The notes under the pieces: model-generated
What the model was told of the DNA's origin: nothing
Database searches by the model: none
The model's input: only the letters and a program-made list of their open reading frames with translations
Source: DATAFT01 sp035544635
GTDB lineage: Bacteria > Acidobacteriota > Thermoanaerobaculia > Multivoradales > Multivoraceae
Direction: 5' to 3'
Length of the DNA: 20,088 nucleotides
Assembly (NCBI GenBank): GCA_035544635.1
Contig: DATKDQ010000296.1
Coordinates: 1 to 20,088 of the forward strand
Program-made: the position numbers and the translations under genes
Shown: piece after piece, positions 13,868-20,088 of the stretch
Layout of the letters: each line of letters starts with the position of its first letter
Numbering within the stretch: the first letter of the stretch is position 1

Positions 13868-15823
13868 ATGCTCAAGGTCTTTCGCGACAATCTCAAGAAG
13901 CTGGTGTGGGTGCTGTGGGTGGTCATCGCCTGCTTCGTGCTGCTCATCTTCGTCGACTTCGGCGGCGCCGGCTTCCAGGGCCAGAGCGCCGATCGAACGG
14001 CCGCCACCGTCGGCGACGAGACCATCACCTTCGACGACTTCCGCCGCCAGTACCAGCAGAGCGAGCGGCAGGCGCAGTCGATCTACGGAGCGAATTACAC
14101 CCCCGAGCTGGGACGCCAGCTCGGCCTCGCCGTCCAGGCTCTCGACGGCCTGGTGGCGCAGCGCATCCTCGTCGCCGAGGCGCGGCGGATCGGGCTCGAG
14201 GTCAGCCAGCAGGAGGTCCGCAAGGAGATCCTCGACGTGCCGGGGTTCGCGGACGAGAGCGGTCGTTTCGTGGGTCAGGAGGAGTACGCCCGGACCCTGC
14301 GCGCCAACGGCTTCACCGTCGCCGACTTCGAGCGCGAGGTGAGGAGCGAGATTCTGATCCGGAAGCTGCACGACGTCCTGGTCCAAACGCTCCACGTCTC
14401 GGACCAGGAGATCGAGAACGCCTACCGCGACGAGGTGGAGCGGGCCGCGATCCGTTATCTGCAGGTCGACGCCAGGCTGCTCGACGCTCCGGTGGACGTC
14501 GAGCCGCCCGAGCTCGAGGCCTATTTCGAGGAGCATCGAGCCGACTTCCGCGCGCCGGAGCGGCGCTCGGTCGATCACCTGGTGGTGGAGCCGCGGCTCC
14601 TGCGGGCCACCGTCCAGCTCGAAGAGAGCGAGCTGCGCTCGTACTACGACGACCACCCCGAAGAATTCACCGCGGAAGAGCAGGTGCGTGCCCGCCACAT
14701 CCTGCTCACGGCGGACGGTGAGGAGGAGGTCGCTCGCGCCCGCGCGCAGATCGAGGATCTGAAGCGGCGTATCGCGGCCGGCGAGGACTTCGCCGCGCTC
14801 GCCCGCGCGCACTCGCAGGACGAGACCACGAAGGAGCGCGGTGGGGACCTCGGTCTGTTCAGCCGAGGGCGCTACAGCCCCGCCATGGAGGAGGCGGCGT
14901 TCGCGGCCAATCCGGGAGACCTGGTGGGCCCGATCGAGAGCGACCTCATCAACCAGAAGGGTCTCCACCTGGTGGAGGTTCTCGACCGCCGCGAGGGCGG
15001 CGTCGCCGATTTCGAGGCGGTGCGGCCCCGGATCCAGAGCCGGCTCCTCGGCGAGCGCTCCCAGTCGGCGGCCGCGACCCTGATTCAGGAGCTTCACGCC
15101 AGGGTGAAGAAGGACAAGATCTCCGACGCCTCCGGCCTCGCCGCCCTGGCCGAGGGCCGCGAGGGCGTCGTCTTCGAGAGCGCGGGGCCCTTCGCGCGTG
15201 AGGACAACGTGCCGGGCTTCGGCCGTGGCACGCCGTTCACGACCAGCGCCTTCGAGCTCGAGCGCGGCGCGGTCTCGGAGCCGATCGAGACCACGCGCGG
15301 CTGGGTGATTCTCCGTGTCGCCCAGATCGAGGAAGCCCGCTTGCCAGAGCTCGCCGAAGTCGAGGACAGGGTGCGCGAGGCGGTCGCGGCCGAGAAGGCC
15401 AAGGAGGCGGCCGTCCAGGCCCTGCGCCAGTCGGCGGACAAGCTCCGCGCGGGCGCGTCGATCGAGGAGGTCGCCTCCGAGCTCGGCGTCGAGGTGAAGT
15501 CGGCCGGACCCTTCGGTCGCAGTGGTCAGATCGGCGATCTGGGCCGTGAGCCGGCGCTGGCAGAGGCCGTGTTCGCGCTCGAGCAGGGCGGCGTCGGCGG
15601 GCCGGTCTCGACCCGCACCGGGACCGTCCTCTTCCAGGTGGACGAGCGCACGCGCTGGGATCCCGCCGAGCTGGGGCGACGGCGCGCGGAGCTGCGCGAG
15701 CAGATCACCGAGCGGCGCATCCAGAACCTGTTCCTCTCCCTGATCGAGCAGCGGCGAACGCAGCTCGACGTGCACTACAACCAGGAGATCCTGGAGTCCT
15801 TCGGCGCGCTGCGGACCGGCTAG
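13868..15823 (+). CDS. ppiD: PpiD-like periplasmic peptidyl-prolyl isomerase/foldase
   Basis: A 651-aa inner-membrane-anchored foldase of the SurA/PpiD parvulin group, which helps fold proteins leaving the Sec translocon. It has a basic start, one membrane anchor (about 12-29) and a SurA-type helical chaperone region (about 45-190). One parvulin domain lies at about 270-373: QVRARHILL, the GEDFAALARAHSQD stretch, GGDLGLFSRG, and GPIESDL. Two shorter parvulin-like C-terminal halves follow (about 447-487 and 549-593), both lacking the ARHIL strand and probably inactive. The size is close to that of E. coli PpiD. The ATG follows GGAGG by 13 nt, with CAGG closer. It is divergent from the FecR-like gene. 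The PpiD assignment over other SurA-like foldases rests on the anchor and overall layout. Confidence 0.85.
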   Translation: MLKVFRDNLKKLVWVLWVVIACFVLLIFVDFGGAGFQGQSADRTAATVGDETITFDDFRRQYQQSERQAQSIYGANYTPELGRQLGLAVQALDGLVAQRILVAEARRIGLEVSQQEVRKEILDVPGFADESGRFVGQEEYARTLRANGFTVADFEREVRSEILIRKLHDVLVQTLHVSDQEIENAYRDEVERAAIRYLQVDARLLDAPVDVEPPELEAYFEEHRADFRAPERRSVDHLVVEPRLLRATVQLEESELRSYYDDHPEEFTAEEQVRARHILLTADGEEEVARARAQIEDLKRRIAAGEDFAALARAHSQDETTKERGGDLGLFSRGRYSPAMEEAAFAANPGDLVGPIESDLINQKGLHLVEVLDRREGGVADFEAVRPRIQSRLLGERSQSAAATLIQELHARVKKDKISDASGLAALAEGREGVVFESAGPFAREDNVPGFGRGTPFTTSAFELERGAVSEPIETTRGWVILRVAQIEEARLPELAEVEDRVREAVAAEKAKEAAVQALRQSADKLRAGASIEEVASELGVEVKSAGPFGRSGQIGDLGREPALAEAVFALEQGGVGGPVSTRTGTVLFQVDERTRWDPAELGRRRAELREQITERRIQNLFLSLIEQRRTQLDVHYNQEILESFGALRTG

Positions 15824-15853
15824 GAGGGGTTCTTGGCGCCGCGGGCTCGCTTC

Positions 15854-15877
15854 GGGGGTGGCGCGCATACGACCCCC
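15854..15877. terminator. Stem-loop after the ppiD-like gene
   Basis: GGGGGT (15854-15859) pairs with ACCCCC (15872-15877) across 12 nt, about 30 nt past the ppiD stop. CTT but no true T run follows, so factor-independent termination is doubtful. It may mark the transcript end before ruvA. Confidence 0.35.
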
Positions 15878-15895
15878 TTCGCTCGCGTGTCTTCA

Positions 15896-15911
15896 GCGCC
15901 GCGGACGGCGC
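15896..15911. repeat. Short GC hairpin, copy 2 (GCGCCG-CGGA-CGGCGC)
   Basis: The same 6-bp stem and tetraloop as at 9702-9717, differing at one loop base. It ends 6 nt before the -10-like TATGAT of ruvA. Its first nine bases, GCGCCGCGG, also occur 60 bp upstream at 15836-15844. Confidence 0.5.
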
Positions 15912-15917
15912 GTCGCC

Positions 15918-15923
15918 TATGAT
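15918..15923 (+). promoter_or_regulatory. -10-like box 6 nt before ruvA
   Basis: TATGAT matches the -10 consensus at 5 of 6 positions and ends exactly 6 nt before the ruvA GTG. There is no visible Shine-Dalgarno. No clear -35 is found at 16-18 bp. The arrangement suggests a leaderless ruvA transcript. Confidence 0.4.
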
Positions 15924-15929
15924 CGCGGC

Positions 15930-16535
15930 GTGATCGGCTTCCTGCGCGGCCGCGTCCTGCAGAGCTCGCCCGACCGCGTGCTGCTCGACGTCTCCGGCGT
16001 CGGCTACAGCGTCAACATCCCGGTCTCGACCTACTCCGCGATCGAGCGCGCCCGGCCGGGGGAGCCGATCGAGCTCTTCATCCGCACCCACGTGCGGGAG
16101 GACGCGCTCGATCTCTATGGCTTCGCGACCGAGCCGGAGAAGCGGGTGTTCGAGGCGCTCCTCGGCGTCTCGGGCATCGGCCCGCGCCTGGCGCAGGTGA
16201 TCCTCTCGGGGATGGTCTGGGACGACCTCTTGAACGCCCTCGCCGCGGCCGACTTGGCGCGACTCACGCGCATTCCCGGGGTCGGCAGGAAGACCTCGGA
16301 GCGGATGGTGGTCGAGCTCCGCGACGTATCGACACGCATGTTGGAGGAGCTGCGCCGCGAGCCGTCGCCACTGCCCGCGAGCCCAACGGCCGACCTGGTC
16401 TCGGCGCTGGTCAACCTCGGCTATCGCCAGGGCGATGCCGAGAGAGCGGCCGGCGCGGCCCAGCAGGAGGCCGGCGCCGAGGCGCCGTTCGCGGACCTGC
16501 TCCGCCTCAGCCTCAAGAAGCTGTCGCGGGCGTAA
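15930..16535 (+). CDS. ruvA: Holliday junction branch-migration protein RuvA
   Basis: A 201-aa junction-binding subunit, normal length for RuvA, that holds four-way DNA junctions and loads RuvB. The N-terminal OB fold (1-65) begins VIGFLRGRV and contains LLDVSGVGYSVNIP. Two helix-hairpin-helix motifs follow, with GVSGIGPRLAQVIL and IPGVGRKTSERMVVEL (about 77-135). After a proline-rich linker, the C-terminal RuvB-contacting domain (about 150-201) contains DLVSALVNLGY. The GTG at 15930 gives exactly the family start; the frame is open about 70 bp further upstream but without family residues. RuvB follows after 60 bp; ruvC is not adjacent. Confidence 0.96.
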   Translation: MIGFLRGRVLQSSPDRVLLDVSGVGYSVNIPVSTYSAIERARPGEPIELFIRTHVREDALDLYGFATEPEKRVFEALLGVSGIGPRLAQVILSGMVWDDLLNALAAADLARLTRIPGVGRKTSERMVVELRDVSTRMLEELRREPSPLPASPTADLVSALVNLGYRQGDAERAAGAAQQEAGAEAPFADLLRLSLKKLSRA

Positions 16536-16538
16536 GGC

Positions 16539-16553
16539 GGAGTCGTCGACTCC
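16539..16553. repeat. Small hairpin in the ruvA-ruvB gap
   Basis: GGAGTC-GTC-GACTCC is a perfect 6-bp stem with a 3-nt loop, 3 nt after the ruvA stop. No T run follows. The rest of the 60-bp gap has only a weak -10-like TACACT (16581-16586), 9 nt before the ruvB ATG, and no Shine-Dalgarno. Confidence 0.35.
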
Positions 16554-16595
16554 GTCGCTGGTGCGGAGCCCGCTCTGCCGTACACTACGTCCCGC

Positions 16596-17618
16596 ATGCC
16601 CCCCGAGCGCGAGATCCTCTCGGCGAGCGCGTCGAGCGACGACCTGCAGGCGGAAGTCTCGCTGCGCCCGCGGCGCCTGGTCGACTACGTCGGCCAGGAG
16701 CGGATCGTCGACAACCTGCGCATCTTCATCCAGGCGGCGAAGGGTCGCGGCGAGGCGCTCGATCACGTCTTCCTGTTCGGACCGCCGGGGCTCGGCAAGA
16801 CGACGCTCGCCTCGATCGTGGCCAACGAGATGGAGGTCTCGTTCAAATCGACCTCCGGACCGGTGCTCGAGCGCGCCGGCGACCTGGTCAACATCCTGAT
16901 GAACCTCGAGCCCAAGCAGGTGCTGTTCATCGACGAGATCCACCGGCTGCCGGCGGCGGTCGAGGAGATCCTCTATCCGGCGATCGAGGACTTCCAGGTC
17001 GATCTCCTGCTCGGGCACGGTCCGGCGGCGCAGAGCGTGAAGGTCGACCTGCCGCGCTTCACGTTGGTAGGCGCCACCACGCGCGCCGGCCTCATCACCG
17101 CGCCGCTGCGCGCGCGCTTCGGCATCGTCCATCGCCTCGACTTCTACCGCCCCGACCATCTCTCGCAGATCCTGGTGCGCTCGGCGCGCCTGCTCGGGAT
17201 CCCGCTCGACGACGAGGGCAGCGTGGTGATCGCGAGCCGCAGCCGCGGCACGCCGCGGATCGCGAACCGGCTCCTGCGCCGCGTCCGTGATTTCGCTCAG
17301 GTCGAAGGGGAAGGACACGTCGACGGCAAGGCAGCGCGGTACGCGCTCGACCTGCTCGAGGTCGACGAGCTCGGCTTCGACGAGGTCGATCGCAAGATCC
17401 TCACCACATTGATCGACCACTACCAGGGCGGCCCCGCCGGGATCCAGGCCATCGCCGCCGCCATCGGCGAGGACCGCGGCACGCTCGAGGACATCTACGA
17501 GCCCTTCCTCATCCAGGAGGGCTTCCTGCAGCGCACGCCGCGGGGGCGGGTCGCCACCGAGCGTGCCTACCGCCATCTGGGGATCACGCCGAAGCCGTCG
17601 GCGCCCACGCTGTTCTAG
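16596..17618 (+). CDS. ruvB: Holliday junction branch-migration ATPase RuvB
   Basis: A 340-aa AAA+ hexameric motor that pumps DNA through RuvA-bound Holliday junctions. It shows the RuvB N-terminal signature LRPRRLVDYVGQERIVDNL (23-41), Walker A GPPGLGKTT (62-70), Walker B FIDEIH (111-116), sensor 1 in LVGATTRAG, and the arginine finger region APLRARFGI. The C-terminal winged helix contains GGPAGIQAIAAAIGEDRGTLED and EPFLIQEGFLQRTPRGR (each spanning the expected place). Nothing is truncated. It lies in the same orientation as ruvA and the following lipid kinase. Confidence 0.98.
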   Translation: MPPEREILSASASSDDLQAEVSLRPRRLVDYVGQERIVDNLRIFIQAAKGRGEALDHVFLFGPPGLGKTTLASIVANEMEVSFKSTSGPVLERAGDLVNILMNLEPKQVLFIDEIHRLPAAVEEILYPAIEDFQVDLLLGHGPAAQSVKVDLPRFTLVGATTRAGLITAPLRARFGIVHRLDFYRPDHLSQILVRSARLLGIPLDDEGSVVIASRSRGTPRIANRLLRRVRDFAQVEGEGHVDGKAARYALDLLEVDELGFDEVDRKILTTLIDHYQGGPAGIQAIAAAIGEDRGTLEDIYEPFLIQEGFLQRTPRGRVATERAYRHLGITPKPSAPTLF

Positions 17619-17633
17619 GGGCCACCAGAAGAC

Positions 17634-18620
17634 TTGCCGAGCCCCCGGCCCGCGCTCCTGATCTGGAACCCGGCTTCCGGCGGGCGGCGGTACGCCGATC
17701 GGATCCCCGAGATCCGCGCGATTCTCCACGCCCACGGCTTCGACCTGACGGTCGCGCCGACCACCGAGCCCGGCCACGCCACGGCGCTCGCGGCCGACGC
17801 CTGCCGGCGGGGCGGCTGTGACGTCATCTTCGGGCTCGGCGGCGACGGCACGCTGCGCGAGATCGCGGTCGCCCTCCTCGGCACCGCCGTGCCGCTCGCG
17901 ATCCTCCCCGGCGGCACCACGAACGTGCTGGCGCTCGCGCTCGGCATCCCCGCGCATCCGGTGAAAGCCGCCACGCTCTACCGCGCCGCCCCCCCCGCCG
18001 GGCGCCTCGACCAGGGCGGAGCGCCGTCCCTCGACGTCCGCGCGCTCGACGTCGGCATCGCCCGGCCCATGGGGGTCGGGCGATGCGGGGACGGCGCCGC
18101 GATCCCCTTCTTGATGATGGTCACCGTGGGCGTCGACTCCGAGATCCTGCGCCGGGTCTCCCAGCACGCGAAGAGGCGCTTCGGCCGGCTCGCGGTCGCG
18201 GCGCAGGCGCTGGCGGCCCTCAAGACCTACGGCTCGCCCACGCACACCCTCGTCGCCGGCGAGCGCCGCGCCGCGGGCACGTTCATCGCGGCGTCGAACA
18301 TCCGCTACTACGGCGGGCCCTTCGAGATCACGCCGCGTGCGGATCCGCTCGACGGCCGCCTCGACTTCGCGGTGTTCGCGGGCAGGGGCCGACTCGCGAT
18401 GCTCGAGCTCGCACTCGACGTCCTCACGGGGACTCACCGGTCGCGCGCCGACTTCGCAAGCTGGCAGGGGACCTCCGCCCGGATCGAGGGCGAAGGCGAG
18501 GTCTGGGTCCAGATCGACGGTGATCCGATGCGGCTCGCGCTCCCGGTCGAGATCGCGCTGGCGCCGGAGCGGGTCGGCATCCTGCAGCCGAGCTCGCCCG
18601 GGCTCACCCGGCGCGCATGA
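17634..18620 (+). CDS. Diacylglycerol kinase catalytic-domain lipid kinase (YegS/BmrU-like)
   Basis: A 328-aa cytoplasmic or membrane-associated kinase of the DAGK/sphingosine-kinase/YegS fold, transferring a phosphate from ATP to a lipid hydroxyl. It shows an NPASGG motif (12-17), the nucleotide-binding GLGGDGTLREI (67-77), PGGTTNVLA (92-100) and a C-terminal DPLDGRLDFAVFAG segment. Length is normal. The likely start is TTG at 17634, 15 nt after the ruvB stop; it is in the ruvB frame, so the ruvB TAG bars any longer start. No strong Shine-Dalgarno is seen. The exact lipid cannot be told from sequence. The last 17 nt overlap the opposing radical SAM gene. Confidence 0.88.
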   Translation: MPSPRPALLIWNPASGGRRYADRIPEIRAILHAHGFDLTVAPTTEPGHATALAADACRRGGCDVIFGLGGDGTLREIAVALLGTAVPLAILPGGTTNVLALALGIPAHPVKAATLYRAAPPAGRLDQGGAPSLDVRALDVGIARPMGVGRCGDGAAIPFLMMVTVGVDSEILRRVSQHAKRRFGRLAVAAQALAALKTYGSPTHTLVAGERRAAGTFIAASNIRYYGGPFEITPRADPLDGRLDFAVFAGRGRLAMLELALDVLTGTHRSRADFASWQGTSARIEGEGEVWVQIDGDPMRLALPVEIALAPERVGILQPSSPGLTRRA

Positions 18621-20088
18621 AGTGCCAGCGCAGGTCGCCGTTCTTCTCGCCGTAGACCTCGGGATCGACGCGGTGCGCGAAGCGGCGCAGCACCGCGGAC
18701 AGGTGCTCGCCGCTCGCCGCCGCCTCGAGTGCCTCGGCGGCGTCGCTCCCCGCGCGCGAGATGTAGGTCTGCCACTTCGCCATGCGCAGCGACACCGGTC
18801 CCACCGAGACGTTCGGCAGGCGCGCGACCCCGCGCTTCAGGAGCGCCAGCTTCCGCTTCAGGCTGCGCTCGTCGTCGAGCGGCACCCGCTGCCAGGGGGT
18901 GAAGGGCTTCGGGACCAGGATGCTCACGCCGAGATGGATGTGGCCGATGCTACCCGTGACCCGCGCGCGCGCCAGCATGATCTCGCGCGCCTGGCGGCCG
19001 AGGTCGACGATGGCGGCGACGTCCTCTTCGGTCTCCTCGGGCTGGCCGACGATGAAGTAGAGCTTGAGCTGGGTGAACCCGGCCTCGAAGATGAGCTTGA
19101 TCTTCTCGAGCAGGAACCGGTTGGTGATCGGCTTGCCCATCTTCGCGCGCAGGCCGTCCGAGCCGGTCTCGGGCGCGAGCGTGATCGAGCGGTCGCCCGA
19201 GCCGTGCAGCGCTTCGAGCACCGGCTCGGTCACGGCGGGGATCCGGATCGACGACACCGAGGTGCGGAACCCCATGAGGCGCGCCTGCTCGAGGATGCGC
19301 TCGACCTCGGGGTGATCGCCCACGGCGGTGGCGAGGAACCCGAGCTGGTCGGTCACGCGGCGCGCGCGCTCGAGCGACCCCAGGATGAAGTCCGCCGGGT
19401 GCCAGCGGAAGGTGCCCATGCCGAACGTGGCCCAGCAGTAGCGGCACTTCTCGGGGCAGCCGCGCGACATCTCGACTAAGAACTTGTCGGTGAACTCGGT
19501 TCGGGGAGTGACGATCGTGCTGGTCGGCAGCGAGCCGGTCCGGCGCATCTGCTCCGCCGAGATCTCGAGCTTGCGCAGCTTGCCGGTCACGCTCGAAAGC
19601 TCGGGGTCATCCTCGGGCCGGTGATGCGCGGGGACGTAGAATCCGGGGCTCGCCGCCAGCCGCTCGAGCACCGCCTCGCGCGAGGTCTCCTCCTCGAGCA
19701 GCGGCTGGAGCGTGGGCAGCAAGTTCTCCGCCGCGCCCAGCGCGAAGACGTCGACGAACTCCGACATCGGGAGCGGGTTGATCGCGGCGCACGAGCCGCC
19801 CATCACGACCAGCGGATGGTCCGCGTCGCGGTCGCGCCGGCGCAGGGGGATCTCCGCACGCCGCAGCATCGCGAGGAGGTTCACGTAGTCCTCCTCGAAC
19901 GAGACCGAGAACGCGACGCAGCCGAAGGCGGCGAGCGGGGAGTCGTGCTCGACCGAGACCGGATGGCCCTCCCCGTCGGCGAAGAAGCGCTCGCAGGTCC
20001 AGCCCGGCCGGCGGTGCACGAGCTCCCACACCCGCTGGAAGCCGAGGCTCGACATCCCGACGTGGTAGGTGTTGGCGTAGGCGAGCGC
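18604..20088 (-). CDS. Radical SAM protein with B12-binding-like N-terminal region, 5' end outside the window
   Basis: 494 codons are visible; the coding frame runs off the window edge, beginning ALAYANTYHVGMSSLGF, so the true start is missing. Residues about 45-125 of the visible part look like a cobalamin-binding-type Rossmann region (GGSCAAINPLPMSEFVD and FALGAAENLLP). The radical SAM cluster motif is CPEKCRYCW (19434-19458 region, a CxxxCxxC that binds [4Fe-4S]). It is followed by ITLAPETGSDGLRAKMGKP and LKLYFIVGQPEET, as in MiaB/B12-type radical SAM enzymes. The substrate is unknown. It resembles a widespread, uncharacterised B12-type radical SAM family. I do not see a DxHxxG cobalamin motif in the visible part. 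It converges on and overlaps the lipid kinase gene by 17 bp. Confidence 0.88.
   Translation of the reverse strand, partial: ALAYANTYHVGMSSLGFQRVWELVHRRPGWTCERFFADGEGHPVSVEHDSPLAAFGCVAFSVSFEEDYVNLLAMLRRAEIPLRRRDRDADHPLVVMGGSCAAINPLPMSEFVDVFALGAAENLLPTLQPLLEEETSREAVLERLAASPGFYVPAHHRPEDDPELSSVTGKLRKLEISAEQMRRTGSLPTSTIVTPRTEFTDKFLVEMSRGCPEKCRYCWATFGMGTFRWHPADFILGSLERARRVTDQLGFLATAVGDHPEVERILEQARLMGFRTSVSSIRIPAVTEPVLEALHGSGDRSITLAPETGSDGLRAKMGKPITNRFLLEKIKLIFEAGFTQLKLYFIVGQPEETEEDVAAIVDLGRQAREIMLARARVTGSIGHIHLGVSILVPKPFTPWQRVPLDDERSLKRKLALLKRGVARLPNVSVGPVSLRMAKWQTYISRAGSDAAEALEAAASGEHLSAVLRRFAHRVDPEVYGEKNGDLRWHFMRAG

Noticed and set aside
12685..14721. Plus-strand open frame (678 codons) crossing the divergent promoter region
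   Set aside because: Runs antisense to the FecR-like gene and out of frame into the ppiD-like gene; no domain or consistent composition.
15919..15933. Four-codon ATG ORF ending on the ruvA start (ATG ATC GCG GCG TGA)
   Set aside because: Too short to support, lacks a ribosome binding site, and coincides with a better explanation as a -10 box.
15705..18437. Very long minus-strand open frame (910 codons) opposite ruvA, ruvB and the lipid kinase
   Set aside because: It spans three unmistakable plus-strand genes and intergenic DNA, and the product is charged low-complexity sequence, so it is a GC artefact.
1..20088. CRISPR arrays, tRNA/rRNA genes, riboswitches, insertion sequences
   Set aside because: Looked for regular repeat-spacer structure, cloverleaf or rRNA signatures, and transposase motifs; none was seen. 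The short palindromes do not form arrays.

Overview
The window is GC-rich bacterial chromosome, densely packed with housekeeping genes. It has no rRNA, tRNA, CRISPR array or insertion sequence that I can see. A Gram-negative (two-membrane) host is indicated by an O-antigen-type ABC exporter, a Kdo/WaaP-like sugar-lipid kinase, a PpiD-like periplasmic foldase and a full rod-shape cluster. Gene order, base composition and protein style suggest an Acidobacteriota-like or deltaproteobacterial-type lineage. That placement is inference, because no rRNA or marker search was possible.

Layout. (1) Positions 1-2515, minus strand: wzm - wzt - DUF3467, an ABC-2 polysaccharide exporter with tight translational coupling. 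(2) 2516-2646: a divergent promoter region. It serves the exporter leftward and, rightward, a small single-CxxC protein (2647-2955) whose -10 box lies 6 nt before its ATG. (3) 2957-3020: a palindrome between convergent genes. (4) 3016-13659, minus strand, read from right to left: a membrane-anchored FecR/Fn3/Ig-like protein, a possible 26-aa ORF, mreB, mreC, mreD, mrdA (PBP2), rodA, rng (RNase G), and a fusion of a lipopolysaccharide-kinase-like domain to a glycosidase-like domain. Most junctions overlap or are short. The exception is the 127-bp mreD-mrdA gap, which carries a strong palindrome and other repeats. (5) 13660-13867: a divergent promoter region. (6) 13868-18620, plus strand: ppiD-like foldase, ruvA, ruvB, and a YegS/diacylglycerol-kinase-like lipid kinase. 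(7) 18604-20088, minus strand: a radical SAM protein cut by the window end. It overlaps the lipid kinase tail-to-tail by 17 bp.

How the genes fit together: mreB/C/D, PBP2 and RodA form the elongasome that builds the lateral cell wall. Their putative co-transcription with a periplasmic FecR-like protein and with an envelope-type kinase/glycosidase fusion suggests that those two proteins also act in envelope biogenesis. PpiD would fold envelope proteins. RuvAB is the Holliday-junction branch-migration motor; no ruvC is visible beside it.

No obviously novel defence or mobile system is present. The most interesting points are the kinase-glycosidase fusion, the FecR-like protein heading the mre cluster, a set of -10-like boxes exactly 6 nt before three start codons (possible leaderless transcripts), and palindromic repeats, including one hairpin found in two separate intergenic regions.
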